Of a stretch of DNA of 64,000 nucleotides, positions 35,573-45,487 are shown one piece after another. The notes beneath the pieces were generated by a model, which saw nothing but the letters and a program-made list of their open reading frames with translations, was not told where the DNA came from and ran no database searches. Location: the NCBI GenBank assembly GCA_019671135.1, contig JAHRHY010000001.1:2232001-2296000 (forward strand), given 5' to 3'. The number at the start of each line of letters is the position of its first letter. The first letter of the stretch is position 1. The DNA comes from Linnemannia hyalina. Its lineage: Eukaryota; Mortierellomycota; Mortierellomycetes; Mortierellales; Mortierellaceae. The translations under genes were made by a program, and so were the position numbers.

Positions 35573-36813
35573 ATCGGCTTACAAATAGTCGAGAAAGGAT
35601 AGACCCTTCTTTTCTCCATTTTATCACGACTGTTGTACTTCACGGTCGATCTACAACTTCATCAACAAAGAACGTCAAACCGTTCTTGAAAGGCACTGTT
35701 TAGATGTCACTTACCTGCGCAAGGTGCCGATAAAGGATGAGATCCACCGTGTTGGTTGACAGGCATGGCAACTAGTAAGGTGGACAAGAGTGTGTTGGTT
35801 GTTGGTATAGTGCGTTAAGGATAAGGTATGTGTGAGGGTGAGGGAGTGCTACGTGCTTCTTGTTTTTGTCCGATTTGTCAGACAGGTCGATACAACCATG
35901 TAAACGCCATTTTTTTCCCTTCCAATCTTACGAAGCTTTGAACCCAGCCACAAAAATTGCAGACGAGGTGGCTGAGTTCAGAGCTTCCCAACCTTCCAGA
36001 TTATTAATCGGCTACGCTTCCTCCATCGACCGACAACGGATTGACCAAGTCTCGCAAGCCTACTCAAGGACGCGTCTTAGTCCGCTCTCGCGGGTTCGTG
36101 ATCGATCTGTGGTAAAGATGTACTTGTGGTTTTGTCAAGTCAAGGAGGCATGCCAAGAGTGCTGCCACGCAAGGGTCCACCCAACCAAAGTGATCTCATA
36201 CAAAGCACTGTAATACAACCCGATCGACCCCTTCAAGATCCCATCATGCCAGGGACGACTGAAGATGCTAGTTCACCTCTATTTCGTTTACGACTTCTAC
36301 GAAGGTTATTGTAACTTGCAAAAACAAAAGGATGTTAGGACAGCCAAGGGTCGATTCTGAATATTGCAGTTGCTACCGTCTTCAGGGAGATAGACTTTTT
36401 AAAGTATTGTCCTTGCTTGTTTGTGTCATTTTAGACTTGATGCAACAATTCTCTGTAAGGTTCGAATCATTGCGTATCTTTCTATCAGACTGGGCGCTTG
36501 AGGTGCTATATAAACAGGCTCCATGTAAACAGGTTCGTAGGCACTCTTTCCCTTTATCAGATTGGGTGCTTGTGGTGCTATGCAAACAAATATAAAAAAG
36601 CGCTTTGTAATTCCACAGATAGGTAGCCCGAGAAACGAGCCATATCGTGGGTCTATGGCACCATTAAGTCTCACGTTCTGGGCGTCCTCCAACGGAAACA
36701 ACAACGAAAACCAACGAGTTGTCCGTGGAGTTGGTGGAGCTCTTGCAAATGATGAATAATATTCGCCTTCGTCTTTTTTCAAGAATAGTACCATAGGTCG
36801 GACAGAAACGTTG
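35573..36813. other. Intergenic region upstream of the intact reductase gene
   Basis: No gene was recognised. It contains a degenerate direct repeat of about 33 nt (36484-36516 and 36556-36588, sharing ATCAGA.TGGG.GCTTG.GGTGCTAT). On the minus strand at 35768-35713 a short ATG-led exon-like piece ends in a GTAAGT donor; its relation to the pseudogene is unclear. Confidence 0.45.
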
Positions 36814-36820
36814 TATAAAA
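36814..36820 (+). promoter_or_regulatory. TATA box of the reductase gene
   Basis: TATAAAA lies 126 nt upstream of the start codon, followed by a CT- then CA-rich leader. Confidence 0.5.
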
Positions 36821-36945
36821 GAAATAACGATTTCCTCTCTTTTCTCCTCATCAAAACACTACATCTCAACAGATAACAAAAGCAACTCAAACGCACCACA
36901 CTTCCACTCGCACCACAACAAAACCACCTCACACAAACACTCAAA

Positions 36946-38170
36946 ATGACCCAGATCACCAACAGCCGCGTCTACATAGCCAAGGTCCCCGTTGGCGTTG
37001 CTCCCAACAAGAGTCATTTCCGCACCGTCACCACCACCGAGGACAAGCCTGAACTCGAGGAGGGCTCCGTCTTTGTCAAGAACATCCTCTTTTCCTTGGA
37101 TCCTTGTAAGACGATAATGATATGCTGTCGATGAGGAAAAAAAAGCACTGGGTAAGAAAATGAATGGATACTTACAATTGCGATCCCTCTTTCTCAAATC
37201 AACTACACAGACATCCGCCACAATTTCGCTGAGGGTGCAAAGGAGACTGAGGTCATTGGCTTTGGCTTCTCCAAGGTCCTTGAGTCTAAGAACCCCAACT
37301 TCCACGTCGGCTCCAGCTACTACTTTGGCACTCTTCCCTGGTCGTCTTACAGCGTTCTAGGACCTCAGGAGCTTTTCTTGAACTTCAGCATTGATAGCAT
37401 TGACAAGGATATTCCCCTTTCTGCCTACAGCGGTGTCCTCGGTACCTCTGGTCTTACAGCCTGGGATTCTTTGAACCGTGTTGCCGACTTGAAGAAGGGC
37501 GAGACAATTTACGTTTCTAGCGCTGCTGGGTACGTGAAGCCTCTTACTCTGCTTCCTTGTGAACTCCGATGCGATGAAGAAAGACGCTAACACTGTCCAC
37601 AATGATTGATATGATATGATTGATAGAACCTTGGGTCAATTGGTTGGACAAATTGCCAAGCGCAAGGGTCTCCGCGTCATTGGATCCGCCGGCACTGACG
37701 AGAAGGTCACCTATCTCAAGAACCAGCTCGGCTTCGATGCCGCCTTCAATTATAAAACCCAAAACAAGCGCGAGGCATTGACCGCTGCAGTGGGACCTCA
37801 GGGTCTTGATGTCTACTACGACTTGGTCCTTGACAACACCGTCGAGATTGCCTTGGACCTGTTCAATTCCCATGGTCGTATTGTCACAGTCGGACGGCTG
37901 GCGGATCACAATGGCCAAGAACTTGCCCATCCCAAGAACATTGCTCTCGTGTTGGCGAAGCAGATCCGCTGGGAGGGTTACGTAGTCTTTGAGCACTTTG
38001 ATCAGTTTGAGAACTTTTGGAAGGAAGTGACTCCCTTGGTCAAGAGCGGCGAGTTTAAGTATACCGAGGCGGTTGTGGATGGAGGTGCTGGGGATATTGC
38101 TGACATCTACTTCCGTTTCTTGGAGGGAGGATACCAGGGCAAGGTCAGCGTCAAACTCGGCGACTTCTAA
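36946..38170 (+). CDS. NADP-dependent alkenal/leukotriene-B4 reductase-like MDR protein
   Basis: Three exons 36946-37105, 37211-37529, 37627-38170; 340 aa, the usual length of the family. Junctions restore DP|YIRHNF and SAAG|TLGQLVG. This is the zinc-independent medium-chain dehydrogenase/reductase group that includes prostaglandin/leukotriene reductases, plant 2-alkenal reductases and bacterial CurA. The Rossmann nucleotide site is SSAAGTLGQLVGQIAKRKG (about residues 157-175), followed by RVIGSAGTDEKV and FDAAFNYKT. PQGLDVYYDLVLDNTVEIAL and GRIVTVGRL match the substrate-side core. It likely reduces alpha,beta-unsaturated carbonyls with NADPH in the cytosol. A decayed inverted copy lies at 35096-35572. 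Confidence 0.9.
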
Positions 38171-38215
38171 GCGCCTGGGTTCCTTTGTGCCTTTTCTCTT
38201 TCAGTTTCATTTCTG

Positions 38216-38221
38216 AATAAA
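38216..38221 (+). terminator. Polyadenylation signal of the reductase gene
   Basis: AATAAA 46 nt after the stop, overlapping a second AATAAA. Confidence 0.5.
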
Positions 38222-39816
38222 ATAAAGTAATTGCCCCTGTCGCCTATATTGCCCGGCCTGCCCTGAGCTTCCCGATCTTGCTTTGGGAAATGATTTCGGT
38301 TGGGGTTGCTAATCAATACAAGCGTATTTCCCACTTGGTCTTCGACTGTAAGGAGGTTTCTTTTTGTTTTCCTGGAGGAAATTGCGTTGTCGCCAGAGCG
38401 GGAGATCAAGCGTATGACGGTCAACAAGACGCGTCGACCAGGGGTCAAGCCGTAGAACAAGAAAGCATTGTGCAATTGAAATAAAGAGAGCGATCATTTC
38501 AGTTCCGTTCACAGAGGAAGAAGAAAATGAAATCAAGTCACACCCAGAAAGAACAAAACCCGCACGCTAGCTCTCACTCGCTTTTTTTTATTCTCTTTCT
38601 CCATCTTCCCGTCCCTTTCCTTTTTCACACCCTCTTTTAACATCATTATCAACCAAAGCAAGATCACTATGGACACCAAGCAAGGACATCAAGGGCAAAG
38701 GACACGACTCATTCTGCAACCTACCTCGTCCAGACAGAACATGGAGGGTGACCCGGCGGTTGTTGTGAGTCGAGAAACAGGAGGGTTTCTTTTTTAGGCA
38801 AGTGGCGATCAAGGACACTACGTAAGTACACTTCACAGTCTGGAAGCAGTTGTTGTGCAACTCAAGGAAGACTCACGTCCGTGGATACTAACAGTAAAAG
38901 TGTCCCAGTAGCAACAACCACGCCTCATTACTGGTGATGCTGGGATAGACAACAAACGCGGGTGATGATTGTATAGCAAGGAGATCTCGGTGGTTTAGGT
39001 TAACATAATGACTTGATGTAATAAAGGAGAAGAGGGCAAGTGTATCATAGGGCATAGGATCATAGGGCGATGGTCACGGGTAGTAGAAGGGTGTTTATCC
39101 CTTGTCTCGTTTGTTTTGTTGAAATAAAAAATCATGCCACACCCCTGTGCATGTGTTTCCTTCTCTCCGCACGATTTTCATTCACCTGTTCTTCTTGCTG
39201 AAAGGACGAAAGGACTCTCTTCCTGTCTTCGTTCACACATTTTTTTTTGACCGCCTCCTGAATCGACATCACTCTTCATCCTCGTGACCTCATGTCGGTC
39301 AATCCCAAAGTCAGGATCACAACGCATTCCGATTCAAGGTCATTCTGACAAGACGGACTGATTCAAACAATGGACATCAGAAACGTAGAAAAGTGTAACC
39401 CAATCCCTCACCTCAACTATCACAGTTTTCTCCCAGGTCCAACCAGTTCCCCCCTTTTCACCTCACTCACCTACACAGAGACGCCCCCCGATTCTACGAT
39501 TCACCTTTCTCCCTTCAACAACACTCTGTTCACCACTGCTCGCCTGTTTGCCACCAACCTTACACCTCCGACCAAGGGCGCCAATCAACATCAATGTCTG
39601 TCTCAGCCCGAACTACCTTGCTACTTTTACTCTCTAACTTGCTTTCAGATCCTAAGACTATTTCTTAAGGGCACCAATCAAAACTGAAAAGTGGGGCGCC
39701 TCTATTGTACAGCACCCTTGACTCTTGAGGCTTGCGATATGCGATATGGATAGGAACGTCCGGTCTTTGGCGAATGATCATCTTCTGCAATAAGTGTTCT
39801 CCGGATGGTGATGAGG
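38222..39816. other. Intergenic region, no gene recognised
   Basis: Short ORFs only, including a 105-residue Ser/Thr/Pro-rich one at 39370-39687 with no recognisable family. Confidence 0.5.
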
Positions 39817-40098
39817 TCACTGAAAGATAAAGAAGAATGGCGTTGTTGTTATTGCCTCCTTCGGGGGCCGTGGAAACGACTCAACGGGGCAGCTCTTACG
39901 TTCAGCTTTCGGGGACGACCTGTACTTTTTTTTTTCAGAACAATGTCTCCTCGTTCGAGGATACGACGGATGACATTGCTGACTGTCGTCCGGCGGTTCA
40001 GACCTAAGGAACTGGACGATATGGGATGGTGTGCTGCCGCCGCTGTACATGTTGTGCATGTCAACGATCCTGACTTGGAGCTTGATGGAGAGGGTCAT
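39817..40098 (-). mobile_element. Relic of a Tc1/mariner-type transposase (N-terminal DNA-binding part)
   Basis: Minus-strand peptides in two frames together give the transposase helix-turn-helix region. One frame gives MHNMYSGGSTPSHIVQFLRS; after a frame change the other gives RRTTVSNVIRRILERGDIV and then KKKSTGRPRKLN. The 'RTVSNxxRR...G..KKK..GRPRKL' arrangement is characteristic of Tc1-like elements. The catalytic DDE part and terminal inverted repeats were not found, so this is a dead fragment. Confidence 0.65.
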
Positions 40099-41604
40099 GG
40101 AAGGGAAAAAAGTACAGGGCGAATGGAGAAGTTGAAAGATTGTTGAGTGGAGGTAGTGAGCGCAAAAGGAGGTGACGGGATCAGTTTATTTTGCCACTGG
40201 TGTACCAACCATAGTTCTCTTTTCCACTCTGACATCGCCAATTGTGGACGACTCTATTCATCATTGACCATGGACTCGAAAACCGGTAGAAACCAGATAG
40301 ATGTAGTCGTAGTCTCGAGAACAAAAAAAAACATACATACGTGTTTCAACTAGGACGTACAAAGTCGTCTACGACTTTATTTGCCAGTGGCGAGTACTTT
40401 GGTTACAGGAAAAAGGACGGAAAGGTTTCCTAGAGGCGCAGAAAACGGGACATGACTGAAAGGCTGTGGGCACCCCCCTCCTCACGTCACCTGGGAAAGT
40501 CCTGCCGTTTTCCCGTGGAGCTTTGCCATCAGAAAGTCAATTTTGGTTGCGGAGGGGATTCAAAAAAAGTGCTCGATCAATCTCTGCTAGAAACCCATCC
40601 CAAAAGTCGATAAATTTACAAGATCACAGATTAAACAAATGCACATGCATGCACTAGTTGTTTACTTATTTGTTTATTGCATGCTCTTCGCCTAAGTGTC
40701 TAACCGTGCATCTGAGCAATGCGACTGCGGAGGTTGACCAAAAATCATCAGTTTCAAAGACACACACGTAAAACCCTTCTCCTTTTTTTCGCTCACAAAA
40801 CAGTAACTAAGATGATTTACATGCATGCGCGGGATAGCTGTGTGTAAGCAAGTATGAAAACACTTCCCCCCCCCCCCCCCCTTTTTTTTTGGCAACAATC
40901 ATGCTAGGTCGACGAACCAACAATAAGGCTTGTCGTTTTTGTTTTTATTTGCAAATGGACGAATGAGAACATGCTGGCGAAGACGGATGGTGCGAATTCT
41001 AGACCCGTCTCTAGTCTAGAGCGCTCTCATCCTTTCATGCGGCACCCTTGATCATTTTACTATTTTGTCCTTGTTTGTGATAGCATGCTGCATGATCCTG
41101 GCATGTCTTTACTTTGCCAGCCTTTGAAAAAGGAACGTTGAGAAAATGGAAAGAGTGGAGGGGCTACTTTTGGACCAAATTGTCGCATGAACTCAAACAA
41201 TAAAAGATCGTATGATCGTGTGGTGGGAAAGGTTGCTCAAACCTTCTTTTACTCCTGTGTTACTTAGCCTCTCCTCCATGCAAGGAAGTGTAAACAAAAA
41301 AAAAAAAAAAAAAAAAAAAAAGGAAAGAACGCAAGAGAAAAATGACATATGGCAAAGGAAAACTAGGGCGAAGTGTTTTCCTTTTTGTTCGCCGCTGTGA
41401 ACTATCTTGTGAAGAATTACTGCTAAGAAGTTAGTCATGATGAAGGAATAAAAACAAAAGAGAGGGGAAGAAAAGGGATATACACTGCCACCAGATTTTA
41501 CAACTTCGCCAACTCGCTCATTGTCGACAACCTGTCGCCATGGAATCGTCAAAACTAAAAAAAAGAATAGAGCGGTAATCAAATTTTATTGTTTGTTCAT
41601 GAAG
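40099..41604. other. Intergenic region with homopolymers
   Basis: No gene was recognised. It holds an 18-C run (40866-40883) and a long A run (about 41297-41321). Confidence 0.5.
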
Positions 41605-44445
41605 TCAAACCGAAAGGGCTTTTCTGAAAGGCCAAAGAACGTGGCTATACCTTCTCGTAAGGATCAAATAATCGCCAGAAGTGGCTATGTCTAAGAGGGG
41701 GTTCTGGGAAGCGTTATCTAGATCGGTAACCCAGTGAGGGAGTCGAGAATGAAAACCGGGATCCGTCGAAAGAATGTCTTCTGGCATCTCCTTGTTCATA
41801 TCGAAGAGACACAGGCCAAACTGGGAGGTTAAGGCGATCCGGTAATGGTCCCAAATAAGGAATGCTATGAACAACAGAGGATGGGCTTCTGACTGCTGTA
41901 CGGGAGTACTATCGGTATCTGCGACCGATTTGTTGTTGTTGTTGGTGATGATGGTGGTGGTGGCGGTGGGGGAAACATAGGTCCGGCCCATGGTGCAGGC
42001 CTCGTAGTGGCGGCTCCTCGACTCGACCTTCAAACAACCGTCATTGTCGTAGTTGGTGTTGCTAACTCTGGTTGGTTGCTCGCGGAGACCGGCCTCTTTG
42101 ATGCTGCGGGCTACGGCTTGTTGCTCGCGGAGACCGGCCTCTTTGATGCTGCGGGCTACGGCTTGTTGCTCGCGGAGATCAGCCTCTTTGATGTCCCAAC
42201 GAATGGTCTCCCACTCACTATCTTGACCATCCGCCAAGGCGACGATCCTAAAATCACCGCGCGCCCTGAAGAGGGATCGACCGTCAACAGCAACATTCTC
42301 GTGCATTATCTTTCCCAGCGGCTTACTCGACATGGTTCTGGTAGGCTCCTCGACTGTCCAGTTGACCTGCACACCCCAGAAATAAAGGTTGCGACGGAGA
42401 TCAGGATTGCTCGTCATCCTCGAATCCTGGGCGACGGTCAAAGATACGACTCTTTTGTTGTTGACCCAGTCCCAGATCTCACCATGCCCACGACGATCAA
42501 CTATTACAAGCAGGTGCTCAAAGTCGCTATGAGTTGGAAACAGTGTCATCGACGTAGTCTCGGAGACATCCTGGGATCCAAAGAAGCAAGGCGACCAGGC
42601 TGTATGCAAATTCCCGGTGACATAGCGAATGGTCATGGGAACAACTGCATCCGAAGGAGAAGCACTTGAAGGACGTCCCGCAGAGTTCGTATATGGCGAA
42701 GATGAAGGTGCCGACGCCGGGAAGACTGGACCCGTGAGCATGACAATGTTGGAGCGACCGTCGTGGTGGATGCCAAAGAGAGCGACCCGATCCTGTTCAG
42801 GACCACCTTCACTTTCACGGATCGAGTACAGTTTGATGGCCCGTCCTCGTATCAACGTAGGATGCTGTGGGCTAGGATCGATGTGCTGCACTCTTCCCCA
42901 ATAGGGTGCTGCTGGTCGCTGCTCAGGAGAAGCGCCCGCAGGCACTGCAAGCAGGGGAGAGTCGTATATGTATACTTCAATGATCTTGCCCTGCGTCCAC
43001 ACATCCAGCAGCTCCATTTCGATATCGCCTGGAGCTCTCTCGGGCAGCGTCACATTCGCTGGCACCCGCTCACCAAAGGCCATCACAAACAGGACTCGAG
43101 TCCGACCAAGAATGTCTTTCTGATGAGAATACCTCCTGATATCCATCAACTGTCCGATCATAGGACGGCTGTTGGTAGGTCTCTGGAGGTTGGTGCGGTT
43201 TTTGTCCGACCAAAGAGTGCCAGGAATGATGGCAAGAGGAGTGTCGTTGTCGTGGAGGTTGTAGAGGACGACCTGGTATACTGTTTGGTCCTCTTCATTG
43301 GTAGAGGCGATGATCGACCGGGCCTGGAGGTATGCTGTGATGGTAAAGTGCGTGCTGGGATCGGTGTACGACACGGGAGGTCCGGTATTGCGCCACATGG
43401 GCTTACCCATTGTAGTCTGCGCACCTGCCTGTGCTTCGGTCAGGAGCTTGGGGCTGGAGTGAGAAGGCGCAACAATGGCGTTGATGGAAGCAGGTCCAAG
43501 ATGGGCGGGTCGAATCTCCCGAGAGTGACTGAGCTCGATCCTCCAGTCACATTGGGCGGAGGCAGGCGATAGTCCGTTTGCCTTGGCGACGGTGAGTGGG
43601 CTGGAGTCCTCAGGGTCGGGATGGCGGAAATAGTCGTCAAGAACAACCTGTCGCCAAAGCTGCCTCTGAGGAATGTTGGATCCCTGTCCGATGTGATCCG
43701 GCTCTGTATCTCCTGACCAGTGGGAGACTCGACTGACATGCATATTGTACCAAAGCTTGTCATCGGAACAAAGTTGTTGAAAGGCTTTGCAAGTTTGCGA
43801 AAGACTGAGGAGGGCTTTAGGATTGGTGATGTGCTGAGGAATGAGAGATAAGATTTCTGGGGGAATTATGAAAATAGATCTCCGTGGCGAGTGGGTACGC
43901 GAGTGTTTGTTGGAGGCGATGCGTCGATGGCGTCGCTGCTGCAGGCGACATTGTCGGCGGAAAGAATGGTGGCGTTGGTGGCCGTTGAGGAAGAGGGCAA
44001 AGGGGTGGATGGGTCGTTTGATGTGCTGGTGTTCGTAGACGCAAGAGCGGAGGACTCGATTGAGCTGGGTGTTTATTTGACGGCGCTGCAGGTGGAAGTA
44101 GTTGTTGAAGTAGAGTTGAATGTCGACTTGAGGTAAGACGGGGTTGTTGATGGTGACGAAGAGGACGGTGAGTTGGTGGGTGTTTTGAGAGGTCTGGATC
44201 TTTGTTTTGAAGAGTCCTCCAGTTTTTAGGATGGTGTTGGCAAGAGAGGTGATATCGTAAAAGATGGTTGAGAGGAAGGGAGGAGGGAATTCTGGTGAGA
44301 GTTTGTTGGAGAGAGACAATGGGATTTCGATGGTAGGAATGTTGGAGAGCATGTCGTGCCCGTCCTCGGAGAGGGAGAGGACGGAGGTGGTGAGGTTATG
44401 ATCGTAATAATGGATTACTCGGCGTGGTCGGTTGGTGAAAAGCAT
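41605..44445 (-). CDS. Large F-box protein with 15-residue tandem repeats
   Basis: Single exon, 946 aa. The F-box is far from the N-terminus, about residues 192-235 (FIIPPEILSLIPQHITNPKAL, then LSQTCKAFQQLCSDDKLWY). The roughly 190 residues before it are partly Arg/His/Gln-rich, so the true start could be downstream or the N-terminus could be a separate extension. The C-terminal 650 residues have many short beta-strand-like segments and could be a propeller, but no WD signature is clear. At DNA 42073-42170 a 45-nt unit is repeated (SIKEAGLREQQAVAR, two full copies plus a partial third). It belongs to a different F-box subfamily from the other F-box genes here. It is divergent with SNAPC1. Confidence 0.75.
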   Translation of the reverse strand: MLFTNRPRRVIHYYDHNLTTSVLSLSEDGHDMLSNIPTIEIPLSLSNKLSPEFPPPFLSTIFYDITSLANTILKTGGLFKTKIQTSQNTHQLTVLFVTINNPVLPQVDIQLYFNNYFHLQRRQINTQLNRVLRSCVYEHQHIKRPIHPFALFLNGHQRHHSFRRQCRLQQRRHRRIASNKHSRTHSPRRSIFIIPPEILSLIPQHITNPKALLSLSQTCKAFQQLCSDDKLWYNMHVSRVSHWSGDTEPDHIGQGSNIPQRQLWRQVVLDDYFRHPDPEDSSPLTVAKANGLSPASAQCDWRIELSHSREIRPAHLGPASINAIVAPSHSSPKLLTEAQAGAQTTMGKPMWRNTGPPVSYTDPSTHFTITAYLQARSIIASTNEEDQTVYQVVLYNLHDNDTPLAIIPGTLWSDKNRTNLQRPTNSRPMIGQLMDIRRYSHQKDILGRTRVLFVMAFGERVPANVTLPERAPGDIEMELLDVWTQGKIIEVYIYDSPLLAVPAGASPEQRPAAPYWGRVQHIDPSPQHPTLIRGRAIKLYSIRESEGGPEQDRVALFGIHHDGRSNIVMLTGPVFPASAPSSSPYTNSAGRPSSASPSDAVVPMTIRYVTGNLHTAWSPCFFGSQDVSETTSMTLFPTHSDFEHLLVIVDRRGHGEIWDWVNNKRVVSLTVAQDSRMTSNPDLRRNLYFWGVQVNWTVEEPTRTMSSKPLGKIMHENVAVDGRSLFRARGDFRIVALADGQDSEWETIRWDIKEADLREQQAVARSIKEAGLREQQAVARSIKEAGLREQPTRVSNTNYDNDGCLKVESRSRHYEACTMGRTYVSPTATTTIITNNNNKSVADTDSTPVQQSEAHPLLFIAFLIWDHYRIALTSQFGLCLFDMNKEMPEDILSTDPGFHSRLPHWVTDLDNASQNPLLDIATSGDYLILTRRYSHVLWPFRKALSV
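42073..42170. repeat. 45-nt in-frame minisatellite in the large F-box gene
   Basis: Two essentially identical 45-nt copies and a diverged third. Each encodes 15 residues, so copy-number change would keep frame. Confidence 0.85.
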
Positions 44446-45487
44446 GGTCGTTATTGCGGAGGAAAGTGAGTGTTTGTGTAAGAGTGTATGTGGGTGGGTG
44501 AGTGAGAAGGACGAATAATTAGAAAGGAGGAGGGATCAAGTTGGTTGTGACTGGTTGCGAGAAATCAAATGGGTGGAGAAGAAGAAAGAAAGAAGGAAAA
44601 GTGGGAAATGAGCGAAAGGCGACGTTATTTATGCTCAACGTGAAAGGTAAAAGGCGAAGCGGCACCGATTCCACAATTCTCTCATATTCTTCTTTTTCTT
44701 TTTCTTTTTCTTTTTTGCCCTCGCTCCCTCGCCCCTTCCTTCCTTCCTTTTTATGCAAAAAGAAAAGTTCTCTGCGCAACATTGCCGGTATCATTTATAC
44801 CTTTTGTTCCATTGTCGTCCGTGGCCAAAAAAAAAAAAAAAAAAAAAAAAAAAACTTCCTTGCTCTTGCTCGGCATACCTAGCCAGTGAATAATAAAAAA
44901 AGCCTTCACTTATCGACCAGAACGAGGGAGACAAGAGCAACGAACAGACTGCTGTGAAGTCGGTGCAGGGTCCGCTTACCGAAACACCGGATGGTGCGGA
45001 TGAAGAAGGAAGCTTGCTCCAAAGAACAAAAGAAGGGCACATCACTGAACGGCCAAATGGTAAAAAAGATTCCTTCCCGCGGACCATTTTATGCGTTTAT
45101 GGTGGTTTGGAGCTTGACACAGTTACTCTATTGGTTGCTCTGTCTTCCAGATTTTGTATCATGATTCTCTTCCCGACGAGCGATCGACAAAAGTGTGTGT
45201 TATTCCATGCAAACATCAGAGTTCGCATGGTGGGAGATAAGTGTGCTCTTCGTCTTTTGGCCTTCTGCCGTTTGACTGGGAGATAGCACAGCCGCACAAG
45301 CTCGAACAGAAATTTTCAATCTGTGGCTAAAAATAGTGCCGGCTCCTGGTCTTTTGGATTCGGGAATAAATGTACTGACAACCCCTGTTTCCCACTCCTC
45401 AAACCCCATGGAGCACAATTCCAATAGCTCCCACAGACAGCTCACACTAACTACCTCCCTACCAACACCAACACCAACACTCACTCC
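44446..45487. other. Shared promoter region of the large F-box gene and SNAPC1 homologue
   Basis: No gene was recognised. Contains a CTTTTT-type repeat (about 44690-44716) and a 28-A run (44827-44854). Confidence 0.5.

Noticed and set aside
36426..36962. 178-residue minus-strand ORF
   Set aside because: It runs antisense over the promoter and start of the reductase gene and mainly reflects a local direct repeat; no family seen.
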